Shown one piece after another: positions 1 to 5,770 of a DNA stretch of 23,351 nucleotides. The stretch is taken from the IMG/VR virus record IMGVR_UViG_3300002514_000114, positions 1 to 23,351 of that record; one strand, written 5' to 3'. How positions within the stretch are numbered: position 1 is the first letter of the stretch; each line of letters opens with the position of its first letter. The position numbers were made by a program, and so were the translations under genes. The stretch comes from a virus. The notes beneath the pieces were generated by a model. The model saw nothing but the letters and a program-made list of their open reading frames with translations. It had not been told where the DNA came from and did no database searches.

Positions 1-12
1 AATGTCTTTCAT
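1..12 (-). CDS. Start of a gene truncated by the window edge
   Basis: Only the first four codons (ATG AAA GAC ATT, product MKDI) are inside the window. The ATG overlaps the TGA stop of the preceding gene as ATGA, the junction type used by most genes here. A purine-rich Shine-Dalgarno (GGGGAAG) ends five bases before the ATG. Function cannot be assessed. Confidence 0.55.
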
Positions 13-239
13 GTTTGCTTCCCCTTCTCTTCAGAATCGCTTAATACCTCTAGATAGGTTGCACCCATCGGAAGTATTGTTTTCTCGTTGTCTCCATTAA
101 ATATCACAGCGCACAGTCCGTGCCTCTCGTCAATTTCCACAACAATCCCGCACTTATCCATCTTATCTCCAAAATTGATAAGGCGCTGGCGCTCTTCGTC
201 GCAGGCGAACTGGCGGCGGACTAAGTCACCGACATTCAT
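9..239 (-). CDS. Small VGDLV-family protein (predicted beta-barrel)
   Basis: Protein of 76 residues starting MNVGDLVRR. It has the pattern shared by several proteins in this window: an N-terminal VGDLVR strand, a central CGIVVEID strand, and a hydrophobic AVIFNG strand followed by a short loop. The pattern suggests a small SH3/KOW-like barrel, which is inferred from the pattern alone; no function is known. I chose the ATG at 239 over an in-frame GTG at 254 because GAGAG lies about ten bases upstream and VGDLV then sits at the extreme N-terminus as in its relatives. It overlaps the end of the preceding gene by 14 bases, so the two are probably translationally coupled. Confidence 0.8.
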   Translation of the reverse strand: MNVGDLVRRQFACDEERQRLINFGDKMDKCGIVVEIDERHGLCAVIFNGDNEKTILPMGATYLEVLSDSEEKGKQT

Positions 240-489
240 AATCGAATCTCTCACACCAGAAGCTGTGAACTCTCGTTTGGGAGCCCTTTGTAGCTACATC
301 ATAAAATATGCCGGCCGGCGTCTCTGTGACACCAATAACCAACGCCACATCGCCGAACTCAAGGATGCCGTCTGACCCATCGAACTTGGCGCCGAAAGTG
401 TTGGCAGCGAGATCATAGCGTGGATCAATGATCTTAACAAGCGAGCCGACGCTCAAAATGGGTGGGGAGGTGGTTGTTAAATCTCCCAT
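226..489 (-). CDS. Small VGSLV-family protein (predicted beta-barrel)
   Basis: Protein of 87 residues. After a 13-residue polar leader it carries LSVGSLVKI, the same opening as its neighbours, then an insertion rich in Gly and Asp, a strand VALVIGV and a C-terminal FYDVATKG strand-turn. It is a diverged member of the VGDLV family seen along this end of the window. No catalytic or metal-binding motif is visible. It starts inside the end of the preceding gene (13-base overlap). Function unknown. Confidence 0.75.
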   Translation of the reverse strand: MGDLTTTSPPILSVGSLVKIIDPRYDLAANTFGAKFDGSDGILEFGDVALVIGVTETPAGIFYDVATKGSQTRVHSFWCERFDYECR

Positions 490-689
490 TCCACTATCCT
501 TCCAATGTTGTGAACAGTCCCATCGTCGCGAACGTCAACCCATTCTTCTATGGAGTCCTCCCAAAGAATCTTCATTCTCTCCTTCGGAACAAGCTCCACA
601 ACGATTCCATCGAGCTTTTTATCCCTGCTATACACACGGCTACCGATGAAGAAGTGAAGAAGGTAATTAACGTTTCGAGCGATGGTCAC
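477..689 (-). CDS. Small basic/acidic protein of the VGDLV-like set, GTG start
   Basis: I place the start at the GTG at 689, giving 70 residues. This GTG overlaps the TGA stop of the upstream gene as GTGA, matching the junction style of the region. The longer open frame to 782 would overlap the upstream gene by 97 bases and adds an Arg/Ser/Cys-rich stretch typical of out-of-frame translation. The protein contains FIGSRVYSRD, then DGIVVELVP, MKILWED and a short C-terminal IGRIVEWEI, similar in layout to the small-barrel family though weaker. Function unknown. Confidence 0.65.
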   Translation of the reverse strand: MTIARNVNYLLHFFIGSRVYSRDKKLDGIVVELVPKERMKILWEDSIEEWVDVRDDGTVHNIGRIVEWEI

Positions 690-871
690 TTTTCTGATGT
701 CTCGTTGTAGACTGGGTGATCTCCGCGAACAATAGCGAGAAGTTCGTAGCCATCTCGAACATGCTTTCGGATCTCTCTCCACGCTTCCTTGTTATCGTGT
801 GGAGCATTCATTCGCAGCGGGGCAACCTGTCCATCTTCACTGTTGATTGTGATGGCTGTATAAAACATCAT
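686..871 (-). CDS. Hypothetical protein, 61 residues
   Basis: Short protein starting MMFYTAITI. It alternates a beta-like N-terminus with a helix (KEAWREIRKHV) and a second strand (YELLAIVRGD), suggesting a small alpha/beta fold. The ATG overlaps the upstream stop as ATGA and the downstream GTG overlaps its own stop as GTGA, which supports it as a real gene. I do not recognise the family. Confidence 0.7.
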   Translation of the reverse strand: MMFYTAITINSEDGQVAPLRMNAPHDNKEAWREIRKHVRDGYELLAIVRGDHPVYNETSEK

Positions 872-1095
872 TCATTTTCCTCTTTTGTTGCTTTTTCTAT
901 CCACATTTCGTGAAAATAAAGTTCGGTTCCATTCAAAAAACGAATATTCCAAACATCATCATTGTATTTTTTGTCGGTTAAGCGCTCTAAGATGATTCCC
1001 ATTCTAATCTCTGGCATGCTGGTGTCGTGGATACCGGCTTTGATACGTACAAGATCGCCAACTTTAAGCGGAGGTGGTGCGGACTTCTTAGTCAC
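868..1095 (-). CDS. Small VGDLV-family protein (predicted beta-barrel)
   Basis: Protein of 75 residues with a clear family signature: LKVGDLVRIKAG, then MGIILERL, WNIRFLNGTEL and a C-terminal MWIEKA. The order (opening strand, spacer, GI-[IV]-LE strand, [VI]xFxNG strand, terminal strand) matches the other members and is what a KOW/SH3-like barrel would give. The start is GTG, with GGCGAG a few bases upstream; it follows the upstream gene by eight bases. Its stop overlaps the next ATG as ATGA. Function unknown; the barrel fold is inference. Confidence 0.8.
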   Translation of the reverse strand: MTKKSAPPPLKVGDLVRIKAGIHDTSMPEIRMGIILERLTDKKYNDDVWNIRFLNGTELYFHEMWIEKATKEENE

Positions 1096-1103
1096 TTTCT
1101 CGC

Positions 1104-1322
1104 CTATAACACGAGATGTCTGACTTGAACAGGATGCAAGATCGCAGAGTCAACAAACCAACCTGTCACAACGCCGTGTGGGCGCGCCCTGCCACGGGAG
1201 AAAAATATTAGATACTCCGTGAATAGGCAAACACTTTCAGAACCAGCAGCGCGCCTGTCAAGCACCACCCCGAGGGGTCCAGAACTACCGAAGCGAGCCA
1301 AGTCACCGATCTCAAATTTCAT
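1104..1322 (-). CDS. Small IGDLA-family protein (predicted beta-barrel)
   Basis: Protein of 72 residues from the ATG at 1322: MKFEIGDLARFGS, then PLGVVLDRR, CLFTEYLIFF and a Gly/Arg-rich loop before WFVDSAILH. A longer in-frame ATG exists at 1340, but GGAGAA lies about nine bases before 1322 and that ATG overlaps the upstream stop as ATGA, so 1322 is preferred. It belongs with the VGDLV proteins by its opening and its G-V-V-L-D strand. No enzyme motif seen. Confidence 0.75.
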   Translation of the reverse strand: MKFEIGDLARFGSSGPLGVVLDRRAAGSESVCLFTEYLIFFSRGRARPHGVVTGWFVDSAILHPVQVRHLVL

Positions 1323-1531
1323 GATGGGGGTTCTCCACATCTAAGTACAGCACTGTCATCGGAATATTCGATGTAAAACATATCACCCTCAACAATATAG
1401 CAGGGGAACGTAGTTAGTGGTACGATTCTATCGGTAACGCGATACTCTACATCGATCAACTCAACTCTTACGCTGTCGTTGTCGATACTATCGACCGTTC
1501 CCATCAAAAATACTCCGATTAGCGTCTTCAT
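1319..1531 (-). CDS. Hypothetical beta-rich protein, 70 residues
   Basis: The start is placed at the ATG at 1531 (MKTLIGVFLMGTV), which forms an ATGA overlap with the upstream stop; an ATG three codons earlier is possible. The sequence is beta-rich: GVFLMGTVDSI, SVRVELIDVEYRV, FYIEYSDDSAVLRC. It lacks the exact VGDLV opening but has a similar size and strand pattern to its neighbours and may be a far relative. Function unknown. Confidence 0.65.
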   Translation of the reverse strand: MKTLIGVFLMGTVDSIDNDSVRVELIDVEYRVTDRIVPLTTFPCYIVEGDMFYIEYSDDSAVLRCGEPPS

Positions 1532-1719
1532 TCTGTGCAATCCCTGTTTACAACGGTGATGGTGATTCTGCTATTGTTCTTGATAAAAATGATTTTTAGA
1601 TTCTTCAGCATATACGTCATCTTCCATAGGTCGCATTTCTTCCTAAAATGAGGAAGTGCTTCTAATAAAGTTCCATCAAAGAACGTTGTACAAGAGGAGT
1701 GGTCAGTTAGAAGAAGCAT
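1528..1719 (-). CDS. Hypothetical protein, 63 residues, first gene of a sigma70-driven unit
   Basis: Short protein starting MLLLTDHSSC and ending with a basic, beta-like stretch (LKNLKIIFIKNN, RITITVVN). It is the first gene after a perfect TTGACA-17-TATAAT promoter. GGAAG lies seven bases before the ATG. The distance from -10 to ATG is so short that the transcript leader should be only about eight bases. The gene is coupled to the next by ATGA. No family recognised. Confidence 0.6.
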   Translation of the reverse strand: MLLLTDHSSCTTFFDGTLLEALPHFRKKCDLWKMTYMLKNLKIIFIKNNSRITITVVNRDCTE

Positions 1720-1733
1720 TTTTATCTTCCATT

Positions 1734-1762
1734 ATTATACAATCTTTTATTTAATTTGTCAA
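1734..1762 (-). promoter_or_regulatory. Perfect-consensus sigma70 promoter
   Basis: On the minus strand TTGACA (1757-1762) and TATAAT (1734-1739) are separated by exactly 17 bases, all twelve hexamer positions matching consensus. It sits between the tRNA gene and the first gene of the small-protein cluster and should transcribe towards position 1. A start about seven bases past the -10 leaves a leader of roughly eight bases before the ATG at 1719. Confidence 0.85.
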
Positions 1763-1778
1763 AGGTTTTTTAAAAAAA

Positions 1779-1853
1779 TGGTGGGCAGAGTCAGGATTGA
1801 ACTGACGACTTTCGCTGAGTCAAAGCGACACTCTCCCACTGAGTTATCCGCCC
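1779..1853 (-). tRNA. tRNA-Val (anticodon GAC), CCA encoded
   Basis: The 75-base minus-strand sequence folds as a full cloverleaf. The acceptor stem is GGGCGGA/TCTGCCC with one G-T pair, the D stem ACTC/GAGT, the anticodon stem TCGCT/AGCGA with loop TTGACTC, the variable loop AAGTC, and the T stem GTCAG/CTGAC with loop TTCAATC. Discriminator A73 and an encoded CCA follow. U33-GAC gives valine (codons GUC/GUU); A35, C36 and A73 agree with known valyl-tRNA identity elements. From memory it resembles plastid/cyanobacterial trnV-GAC. Position 37 is a pyrimidine, where a purine is normal. A run of seven T follows the CCA. It probably shares the transcript of the two small genes upstream. Confidence 0.92.
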
Positions 1854-1863
1854 ATAAGTTGCT

Positions 1864-2166
1864 TTAGCCCTCTTCTGATAGAGGCTGCGTGCGAGATTCT
1901 TGGAGAGACTTTTGCAACTCTGCATCCTCCCTGGCTTCTTTCATAAAGATCATAATCTCCTGTAAAAATACATTGAGTTCACGAGTCTCTGTTAGGAGGC
2001 TGTGGTCCAGATGCCTGTCGGGTTCATATAGACGCCCATCGATTTGGCGCTCTGTTTCATAGTCCATAAACGACTCCATCACATAGAGAGCGCCACCAGC
2101 GAAGCCTGCGCCAAGTGTAGCCAACCATCCAGCCGTCATTGCAATTGCATATAAAGAATTATTCAT
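1864..2166 (-). CDS. Small membrane-anchored protein
   Basis: Protein of 100 residues with one hydrophobic, Gly/Ala-rich segment at about residues 7-30 (AMTAGWLATLGAGFAGGALY) followed by a charged, helical cytoplasmic or periplasmic tail (ETRELNVFLQEIMIF, EAREDAELQKSL). This is a single-pass layout. It overlaps the preceding coiled-coil gene by eight bases and lies just before the tRNA gene. Together with that neighbour it could form a two-protein membrane device, for example a lysis accessory or superinfection-exclusion factor, but nothing specific identifies either. Confidence 0.7.
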   Translation of the reverse strand: MNNSLYAIAMTAGWLATLGAGFAGGALYVMESFMDYETERQIDGRLYEPDRHLDHSLLTETRELNVFLQEIMIFMKEAREDAELQKSLQESRTQPLSEEG

Positions 2167-2464
2167 TTTCTTCCTCTTTTTCTTTGTTTTTCGCTTTTAC
2201 TTTATCGTAAAAAAGAATGTTCTCTTCGATTTGTCTCAAAACACTGAGATTGTTGTTGACTCTCCAGACGCCTTCGGCGATCTCAAGAATCTGGTCGTTA
2301 CAACTATAATTCGCCTCCAGCGCCTGAAGGTTGATTTTATCTTGGAGTTCTTTTACCAGGGTAGACATACGATTGAGTTTTACTTTGAGCTTCTTGATTT
2401 CTGCAATCTTGGACTCAAAGATGAAAGTCTCAATCTTTTCCAATGGTGTTTTGTCGTCTGGCAT
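2159..2464 (-). CDS. Coiled-coil protein, 101 residues
   Basis: Almost entirely helical, with heptad-like Leu/Ile/Val spacing from about residue 8 to 60 (KIETFIFESKIAEIKKLKVK, LVKELQDKINLQALE) and a very charged Lys/Glu tail (KAKNKEKEEENE). No signal peptide or membrane segment. It is the first gene after the TTGACA promoter at 2491-2519 and is translationally coupled to the membrane protein downstream. Function unknown. Confidence 0.72.
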   Translation of the reverse strand: MPDDKTPLEKIETFIFESKIAEIKKLKVKLNRMSTLVKELQDKINLQALEANYSCNDQILEIAEGVWRVNNNLSVLRQIEENILFYDKVKAKNKEKEEENE

Positions 2465-2490
2465 GTTTTACCCGTTCGAAGATTTAATAT

Positions 2491-2519
2491 AGTGTATCAT
2501 TGTTCCCCAGAGATGTCAA
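2491..2519 (-). promoter_or_regulatory. Sigma70-type promoter (TTGACA-17-TACACT)
   Basis: Minus strand TTGACA at 2514-2519 and TACACT at 2491-2496 are spaced by 17 bases. The -35 is perfect and the -10 matches at four of six positions. It lies in a 68-base gap and the expected start is about 20 bases before the ATG at 2464. It should drive the coiled-coil gene, the membrane protein gene and the tRNA-Val gene. Confidence 0.7.
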
Positions 2520-2532
2520 GGGATATTTTAAA

Positions 2533-2808
2533 TTATTGTGCATCTTTGGCGTGCCTCTCATGAATTTCGTGCATAAGAAAGTAACGCTCCTTGCCATCAG
2601 TACAAATAACTCGGTAGTATAAAGCTTTTGGCCAAGGAAATGAATATGTGTGAACGTGTGTTATGACACCGTAGTAGTATGTTCTTTCATCATCTGGAAA
2701 GAGGTAGTAGTCGGACATATCATAATAGCACTTTACGAAATCCCCGACAGAATAGGGACTTCTAGCTATTAGCTCCTTTATTACCTCTTCTTCGTCGTAG
2801 AACTCCAT
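2533..2808 (-). CDS. Small VGDFV-family protein (predicted beta-barrel)
   Basis: Protein of 91 residues with a charged helical leader (residues 1-17, MEFYDEEEVIKELIARSPY) followed by SVGDFVKCYYD, a Tyr/Asp-rich spacer, YYYGVITHVH and LYYRVICTDGKERYF, ending HEIHERHAKDAQ. The order of strands matches the VGDLV proteins nearer the window start, with a longer N-terminal helix. Starts three bases after the upstream gene with only a weak ribosome binding site. Function unknown. Confidence 0.75.
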   Translation of the reverse strand: MEFYDEEEVIKELIARSPYSVGDFVKCYYDMSDYYLFPDDERTYYYGVITHVHTYSFPWPKALYYRVICTDGKERYFLMHEIHERHAKDAQ

Positions 2809-2811
2809 GTA

Positions 2812-3114
2812 CTATATATCATCGTGGCGTTCTCTTAGTATCACTGCCCCAATATAATCTTTGGGGCACAGAATGAATACACAGCGCCACCCCATCCACT
2901 TAGGGATGTAGTCATAGATGGGGAAATCGGGTAACTGTTCTTCGATAAGAATAGAAGTGTCCTCCACCTCCAAGTATACATCCATAGTCGAGCCTCCACT
3001 GTCGGATGCGAACATTACGTGCATTCTTCCATCAAAGTGCTCAATAACCGATTCGCGAATTGCTCGGTCGGCCTCCTTCTTCGACGCCTTTTCCCCTGAA
3101 CCAAACTTAGCCAT
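2812..3114 (-). CDS. Hypothetical protein, 100 residues
   Basis: Starts MAKFGSGEKASKKEADRA, with a basic helix of about 25 residues, then alternating strands (MHVMFASDSGG, TMDVYLEVEDTSILIEE) and a C-terminal aromatic section (MGWRCVFILCPKDYIGAV). Probably a small alpha/beta protein. A good Shine-Dalgarno (GGAGG) lies eight bases before the ATG inside the preceding gene, with which it overlaps by eight bases. No family recognised. Confidence 0.72.
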   Translation of the reverse strand: MAKFGSGEKASKKEADRAIRESVIEHFDGRMHVMFASDSGGSTMDVYLEVEDTSILIEEQLPDFPIYDYIPKWMGWRCVFILCPKDYIGAVILRERHDDI

Positions 3115-3361
3115 CTGCTCTACCTCCCATGGTATTATTTAAAATCTCAGCCCGATCGTCATAAAGATGAACAAAATGCCAAACATATTCACTCTTTGAG
3201 TAGCAATGAACCAGCGCCATGCAAGAATCACGCTCAGAAATCTCCAGCACTATTCCGTAATTATACTCTGGATCCAGTCCTCGTTCAACCCCAGTTGGTG
3301 AAGCCTCGTAAATAGCGTATGCTATTGGCCACCTTATGAGTTGTCCGATCTCGTATTCCAC
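3107..3361 (-). CDS. Small IGQLI-family protein (predicted beta-barrel), GTG start
   Basis: The open frame extends to 3472, but that part overlaps the glutaredoxin gene and is Arg/Cys/Ser-rich, so I place the start at the GTG at 3361, giving 84 residues opening VEYEIGQLIRW. This aligns with MKFEIGDLARF and other members of the family. Later it has YNYGIVLEIS, MALVHCYSKSEYVWHFVHLY and DDRAEIL, again the family order of strands. No clear Shine-Dalgarno precedes this GTG, so the exact start is uncertain. Function unknown. Confidence 0.68.
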   Translation of the reverse strand: MEYEIGQLIRWPIAYAIYEASPTGVERGLDPEYNYGIVLEISERDSCMALVHCYSKSEYVWHFVHLYDDRAEILNNTMGGRADG

Positions 3362-3369
3362 ATATTTAA

Positions 3370-3615
3370 CTATACAGTTAATAAGTGTATAGCAAGTTCT
3401 TGATATCCTCCGACAAAACTTCCGCGACTTATTTCCTCGTCTCTTGCCACAATGATAGGATATGTGTTCCAACTATAGTACTTCTTGATGGCTTCTCGGA
3501 AAGCTGGCGAGTAGCTCATCTCAATAAAGACGTGCTCTCTGTCTTTCTCCATCAAATCTGCTTGTGCGCGAATACACCACGGGCAATCAGCCACTCCATA
3601 AATAATATATACCAC
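3370..3615 (-). CDS. Glutaredoxin (CPWC)
   Basis: Protein of 81 residues with the glutaredoxin fold in minimal form: first strand VYIIYGV, active site CPWC at residues 11-14, the cis-proline strand TYPIIV (Pro53), and GGYQEL near the C-terminus in place of the usual GG[FY]xEL. Glutaredoxins reduce disulfides or glutathione-mixed disulfides; in phages they commonly serve ribonucleotide reductase, though no reductase gene is in this window. The start is GTG with AAGGA about eight bases upstream, three bases after the stop of the preceding gene. Very likely active, since both cysteines are present. Confidence 0.9.
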   Translation of the reverse strand: MVYIIYGVADCPWCIRAQADLMEKDREHVFIEMSYSPAFREAIKKYYSWNTYPIIVARDEEISRGSFVGGYQELAIHLLTV

Positions 3616-3618
3616 AAC

Positions 3619-3882
3619 CTATTCCTTGAGTTTTGTTTTTGTGATCTCCGCAATGTGCGGAGGACTGCGGTATTTGATAGTGATATCAAATTTACCTTTA
3701 AAGGTGTTTCGCAGTGCTGTTAGTGAAGTTGGCGCAGGTCCGTGGCCAGCGTCCATATACACAGGGCGGCCGCCACGGTTGCATAGTTTGATGGCGTCAC
3801 GGTGGATAGCCTTTAAGGATGAGTACGCTCCGTAGAACACCCCATCGCCATCAAATAAGCAATAGATATAAATATTTGTCAT
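3619..3882 (-). CDS. Hypothetical protein, 87 residues
   Basis: Starts MTNIYIYCLFDGDGVFYGAY, suggesting a first beta hairpin, then a helix (SLKAIHRDAIKLCN), a Gly/Pro-rich loop (AGHGPAPTSLTALRN) and a basic C-terminal strand (KFDITIKYRS). Coupled to the upstream gene by ATGA. No convincing family; the opening strand and following helix could be a small alpha/beta domain. Confidence 0.7.
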   Translation of the reverse strand: MTNIYIYCLFDGDGVFYGAYSSLKAIHRDAIKLCNRGGRPVYMDAGHGPAPTSLTALRNTFKGKFDITIKYRSPPHIAEITKTKLKE

Positions 3883-4115
3883 CGCTTACTCTTGCAGCCT
3901 GAGCAGCCGCCTCTGCCCATCTTGGTTTTCGCATTAACTTTAATCTTCTTAAAAGCTGAAATCTTGTCTTCCACGAGGCGGCCGTCGATGAGCACTCTAA
4001 CCTTATCTGCATCCCTGTTAAAAGAGCCGCAGAGGGCGATCTGGTTCTTGGGAGAGTAAAGAATATATTCGCCGGGGTATACCACATCAGCGTCCTCAAT
4101 CTCATTAAATTCCAT
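3879..4115 (-). CDS. Small protein with Cys-rich basic tail (CSGCKSKR)
   Basis: From the ATG at 4115 the product is 78 residues: a beta-rich body (YPGEYILYSPKNQIALCG, KVRVLIDGRLVED, FKKIKVNAKTK) and a flexible tail MGRGGCSGCKSKR carrying a CxxC pair at residues 71 and 74. An in-frame ATG at 4130 is possible, but GAGG lies six bases before 4115. It overlaps the nucleotidyltransferase-like gene by 11 bases. The tail could bind metal or form a disulfide; function unknown. Confidence 0.72.
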   Translation of the reverse strand: MEFNEIEDADVVYPGEYILYSPKNQIALCGSFNRDADKVRVLIDGRLVEDKISAFKKIKVNAKTKMGRGGCSGCKSKR

Positions 4116-5046
4116 CAAGCACCTCGTCAATGGACATCATCTTATCATATGCATCATATCGCATCTTGGTAAGTTTGTCAAGTGCTTTCTCTCGACGGAG
4201 GATCTTAAATGCAATATTTTCCGGAGAGAACTCTCGTTCTGGGCTGTCAAGCCCCGCTTTCCTCATATTGCGTATTTTCAACTTAACTCTTTCGATATTC
4301 CTGAGTCCCTCGGCGGTCTTTCCATTTTCGATCAGGGCGGCAATCATACCTATTTGTTTCTTGATATCTTCGCTCTTCTTGTCTGCGGTGTTAAAGTCTA
4401 TCTGCTGCTCTTCTCTCGATGGCTTGGTGATCCATTCCTCATCCGTAAGCGAATAAACACCAGAAGATATGTGGTCTTCGTTGATATTTTCAACGTAAAT
4501 TTCAACCTCAAATCCGTGGATGTGAATATCGTGCTTGTCGTTCCATCGCATACGAATGGCGTCAAAGTACGACTTCACTAGTTCTTCGTTGTCATCAAGT
4601 TCGGAAAAGTCAATGACGACGTGAAGGTCCACGTCAGAGTATTTTGACCAGTTGTAATTGGCTAAGGAGCCTGTCAGTTTAATATCCTGAACCTCGGCTG
4701 TGATTGGGAGTTCTTCCATAAAGTCGTCAATTATTTGGAGGAGTTTTTCAGACACCTCAGCATTCATAGTCTCTTCATCGTCCCAGATATCAGACTGCAG
4801 TTCTCTATTGACGGAAAAGCTGCTTGGCTCGATATCTGTTGCCTCTTCCATGGAGCCACCGAAACCAGGGGGAGCACTCTTAGAACGTGTGCGCTTTGGT
4901 TTCTTGGTGTATGGAGCAGTGTTCTCTTGCCCGCCCTTGCTGATGTAATCGTCTCGATCTGAGAGATATCGGTCAATATCAATATTATTGATAGTCTTTC
5001 GCTTCTCGTTCCTTGCAAGAAACTCGTTCCACTTTCGATTGTCCAT
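4105..5046 (-). CDS. Nucleotidyltransferase-fold protein (pol-beta/MNT type)
   Basis: Protein of 313 residues. Residues about 120-190 carry the pol-beta superfamily signature: LTGSLANYNWSKYSDVDL, with the Gly-Ser at 126-127, the metal-binding Asp138 and Asp140, and a possible third carboxylate Glu182 in VEIYVEN. Such enzymes transfer NMPs to proteins, RNA or small molecules. Before the domain is a long polar, probably disordered N-terminus with KSAPPGFGGSMEEA (about 56-69); after it is a helical region of about 100 residues. Preceded by CTATTTA and AGGAAG. The substrate cannot be read from sequence. Conserved catalytic residues suggest it is active. Confidence 0.75.
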   Translation of the reverse strand: MDNRKWNEFLARNEKRKTINNIDIDRYLSDRDDYISKGGQENTAPYTKKPKRTRSKSAPPGFGGSMEEATDIEPSSFSVNRELQSDIWDDEETMNAEVSEKLLQIIDDFMEELPITAEVQDIKLTGSLANYNWSKYSDVDLHVVIDFSELDDNEELVKSYFDAIRMRWNDKHDIHIHGFEVEIYVENINEDHISSGVYSLTDEEWITKPSREEQQIDFNTADKKSEDIKKQIGMIAALIENGKTAEGLRNIERVKLKIRNMRKAGLDSPEREFSPENIAFKILRREKALDKLTKMRYDAYDKMMSIDEVLDGI

Positions 5047-5067
5047 AGTTTAGCTTCCTATCGTAGA

Positions 5068-5074
5068 TAAATAG
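5068..5074 (-). promoter_or_regulatory. CTATTTA motif, possible phage promoter element
   Basis: Minus strand AACTATTTAT lies in a 47-base gap, about 21 bases before the ATG at 5046. The gap has no TTGACA/TATAAT pair. The same heptamer occurs in three other gaps of this window. Its position suggests a -10 or initiator element for a phage-modified polymerase, which is inference. Confidence 0.4.
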
Positions 5075-5093
5075 TTGGTTTACTTTTAAGCCG

Positions 5094-5501
5094 TTATTCT
5101 TTTTCTTTCGGCATAACCACCGACTTTGTGCCGTCAGTGTTATAGAAATGCTGCTCGCCATCCTCGAAAGTGATGATGGTGTTGTTGGTTGGATGGCTCT
5201 CAACATGAGTCTCCAAGAAGTCTCTCATAGAATCAAAAATGGAGATAGAACCCTTCGGGCTTGGCAAAAGCCAATTTGCCACACACCAACCGGAAGCTAA
5301 AACAACACCCTGAACCACAACCCCGACACCCGAGACACCAGTTTCGTCAGACTGACGACACACTGTAAAGGCTCTAATTCCTATGGGGGCTTTGTTCTGT
5401 GGGGGCTTTGGCTTAAGATCTTCGGGCTCGGTATTAAGCTCTTCGATCTCTACTTCTTCTGTTTCCACTGCCTTCTCTTCAACGTTCTCATTATGATACA
5501 T
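5094..5501 (-). CDS. Small 'SGVSGxG' domain protein of unknown function
   Basis: Protein of 135 residues. Residues 1-40 are an acidic, Pro-containing linker. Residues about 43-112 hold a compact domain, FTVCRQSDETGVSGVGVVVQ, then GWCVANWLLPSPKGSISIFD and a helix ending near H99 and H103. From memory this layout (D-x-[ST]-GVSG-x-G, a Trp strand, a [ST]-rich strand, a helix ending in His) recurs in small proteins of phages and actinobacteria with no known function. It is preceded by AGGGGAGG and its ATG overlaps the upstream TAA. Confidence 0.7.
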   Translation of the reverse strand: MYHNENVEEKAVETEEVEIEELNTEPEDLKPKPPQNKAPIGIRAFTVCRQSDETGVSGVGVVVQGVVLASGWCVANWLLPSPKGSISIFDSMRDFLETHVESHPTNNTIITFEDGEQHFYNTDGTKSVVMPKEKE

Positions 5502-5749
5502 TAAGCCTCCCCTTTCGGTTCTATTTCAAATAATGATTCTATGCAAATATCGTGGATCGCTTCAAGTGCAGCCACATCTGCTTCTATTTCGTCAAGACAT
5601 TCTTCTTCCGCATCAGCAGGTTCTCGCATTTGATGTATGCGCTCTTTCAGTTCGCGGATGCCGTCTTTTATCTGGGTTATCTTTGTTTCCATTTTCTCAA
5701 ATCTCTCTGTGATCTCATTATAACACATAGTATTTTCTTTTTTAGCCAT
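5501..5749 (-). CDS. Coiled-coil protein, 82 residues
   Basis: Acidic and helical throughout, with heptad-like repeats (RFEKMETKITQIKDGIRELK, ALEAIHDICIESLFEIE) and no membrane segment. The ATG at 5749 is chosen because a perfect AAGGAGGT lies ten bases upstream; an internal ATG at residue 8 lacks this. It follows the membrane protease gene by 21 bases. Function unknown; it may form an oligomer or a scaffold. Confidence 0.75.
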   Translation of the reverse strand: MAKKENTMCYNEITERFEKMETKITQIKDGIRELKERIHQMREPADAEEECLDEIEADVAALEAIHDICIESLFEIEPKGEA

Positions 5750-5770
5750 TTTTTCGGTACCTCCTTAAGA

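Noticed and set aside
690-782. Longer N-terminus for the protein at 477-689
   Set aside because: The extra residues are Arg/Ser/Cys-rich, lie within the upstream gene, and would give a 97-base overlap; the GTG at 689 makes a normal GTGA junction.
1766-1781. Intrinsic terminator after the tRNA
   Set aside because: There is a run of seven T after the CCA, but no separate hairpin before it other than the tRNA itself, and A6 follows at once. Termination is possible but not shown.
1779-1853. Reading the tRNA as tRNA-Gln with anticodon TTG
   Set aside because: Shifting the loop to give TTG with A37 destroys the anticodon stem. The TCGCT/AGCGA stem is perfect only with GAC as anticodon, and A73 suits valine.
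3362-3472. Longer N-terminus for the protein at 3107-3361
   Set aside because: It overlaps the end of the clear glutaredoxin gene, and its composition (Arg, Lys, Cys) looks out of frame. The family opening EYEIGQLIRW begins at 3361.
5068-5074. TAAATAG read on the plus strand as a T4-like late promoter (TATAAATA)
   Set aside because: In this orientation it would transcribe against all genes. At the other three gaps the plus-strand context departs from TATAAATA except at 18541. I therefore treat it as CTATTTA on the minus strand.
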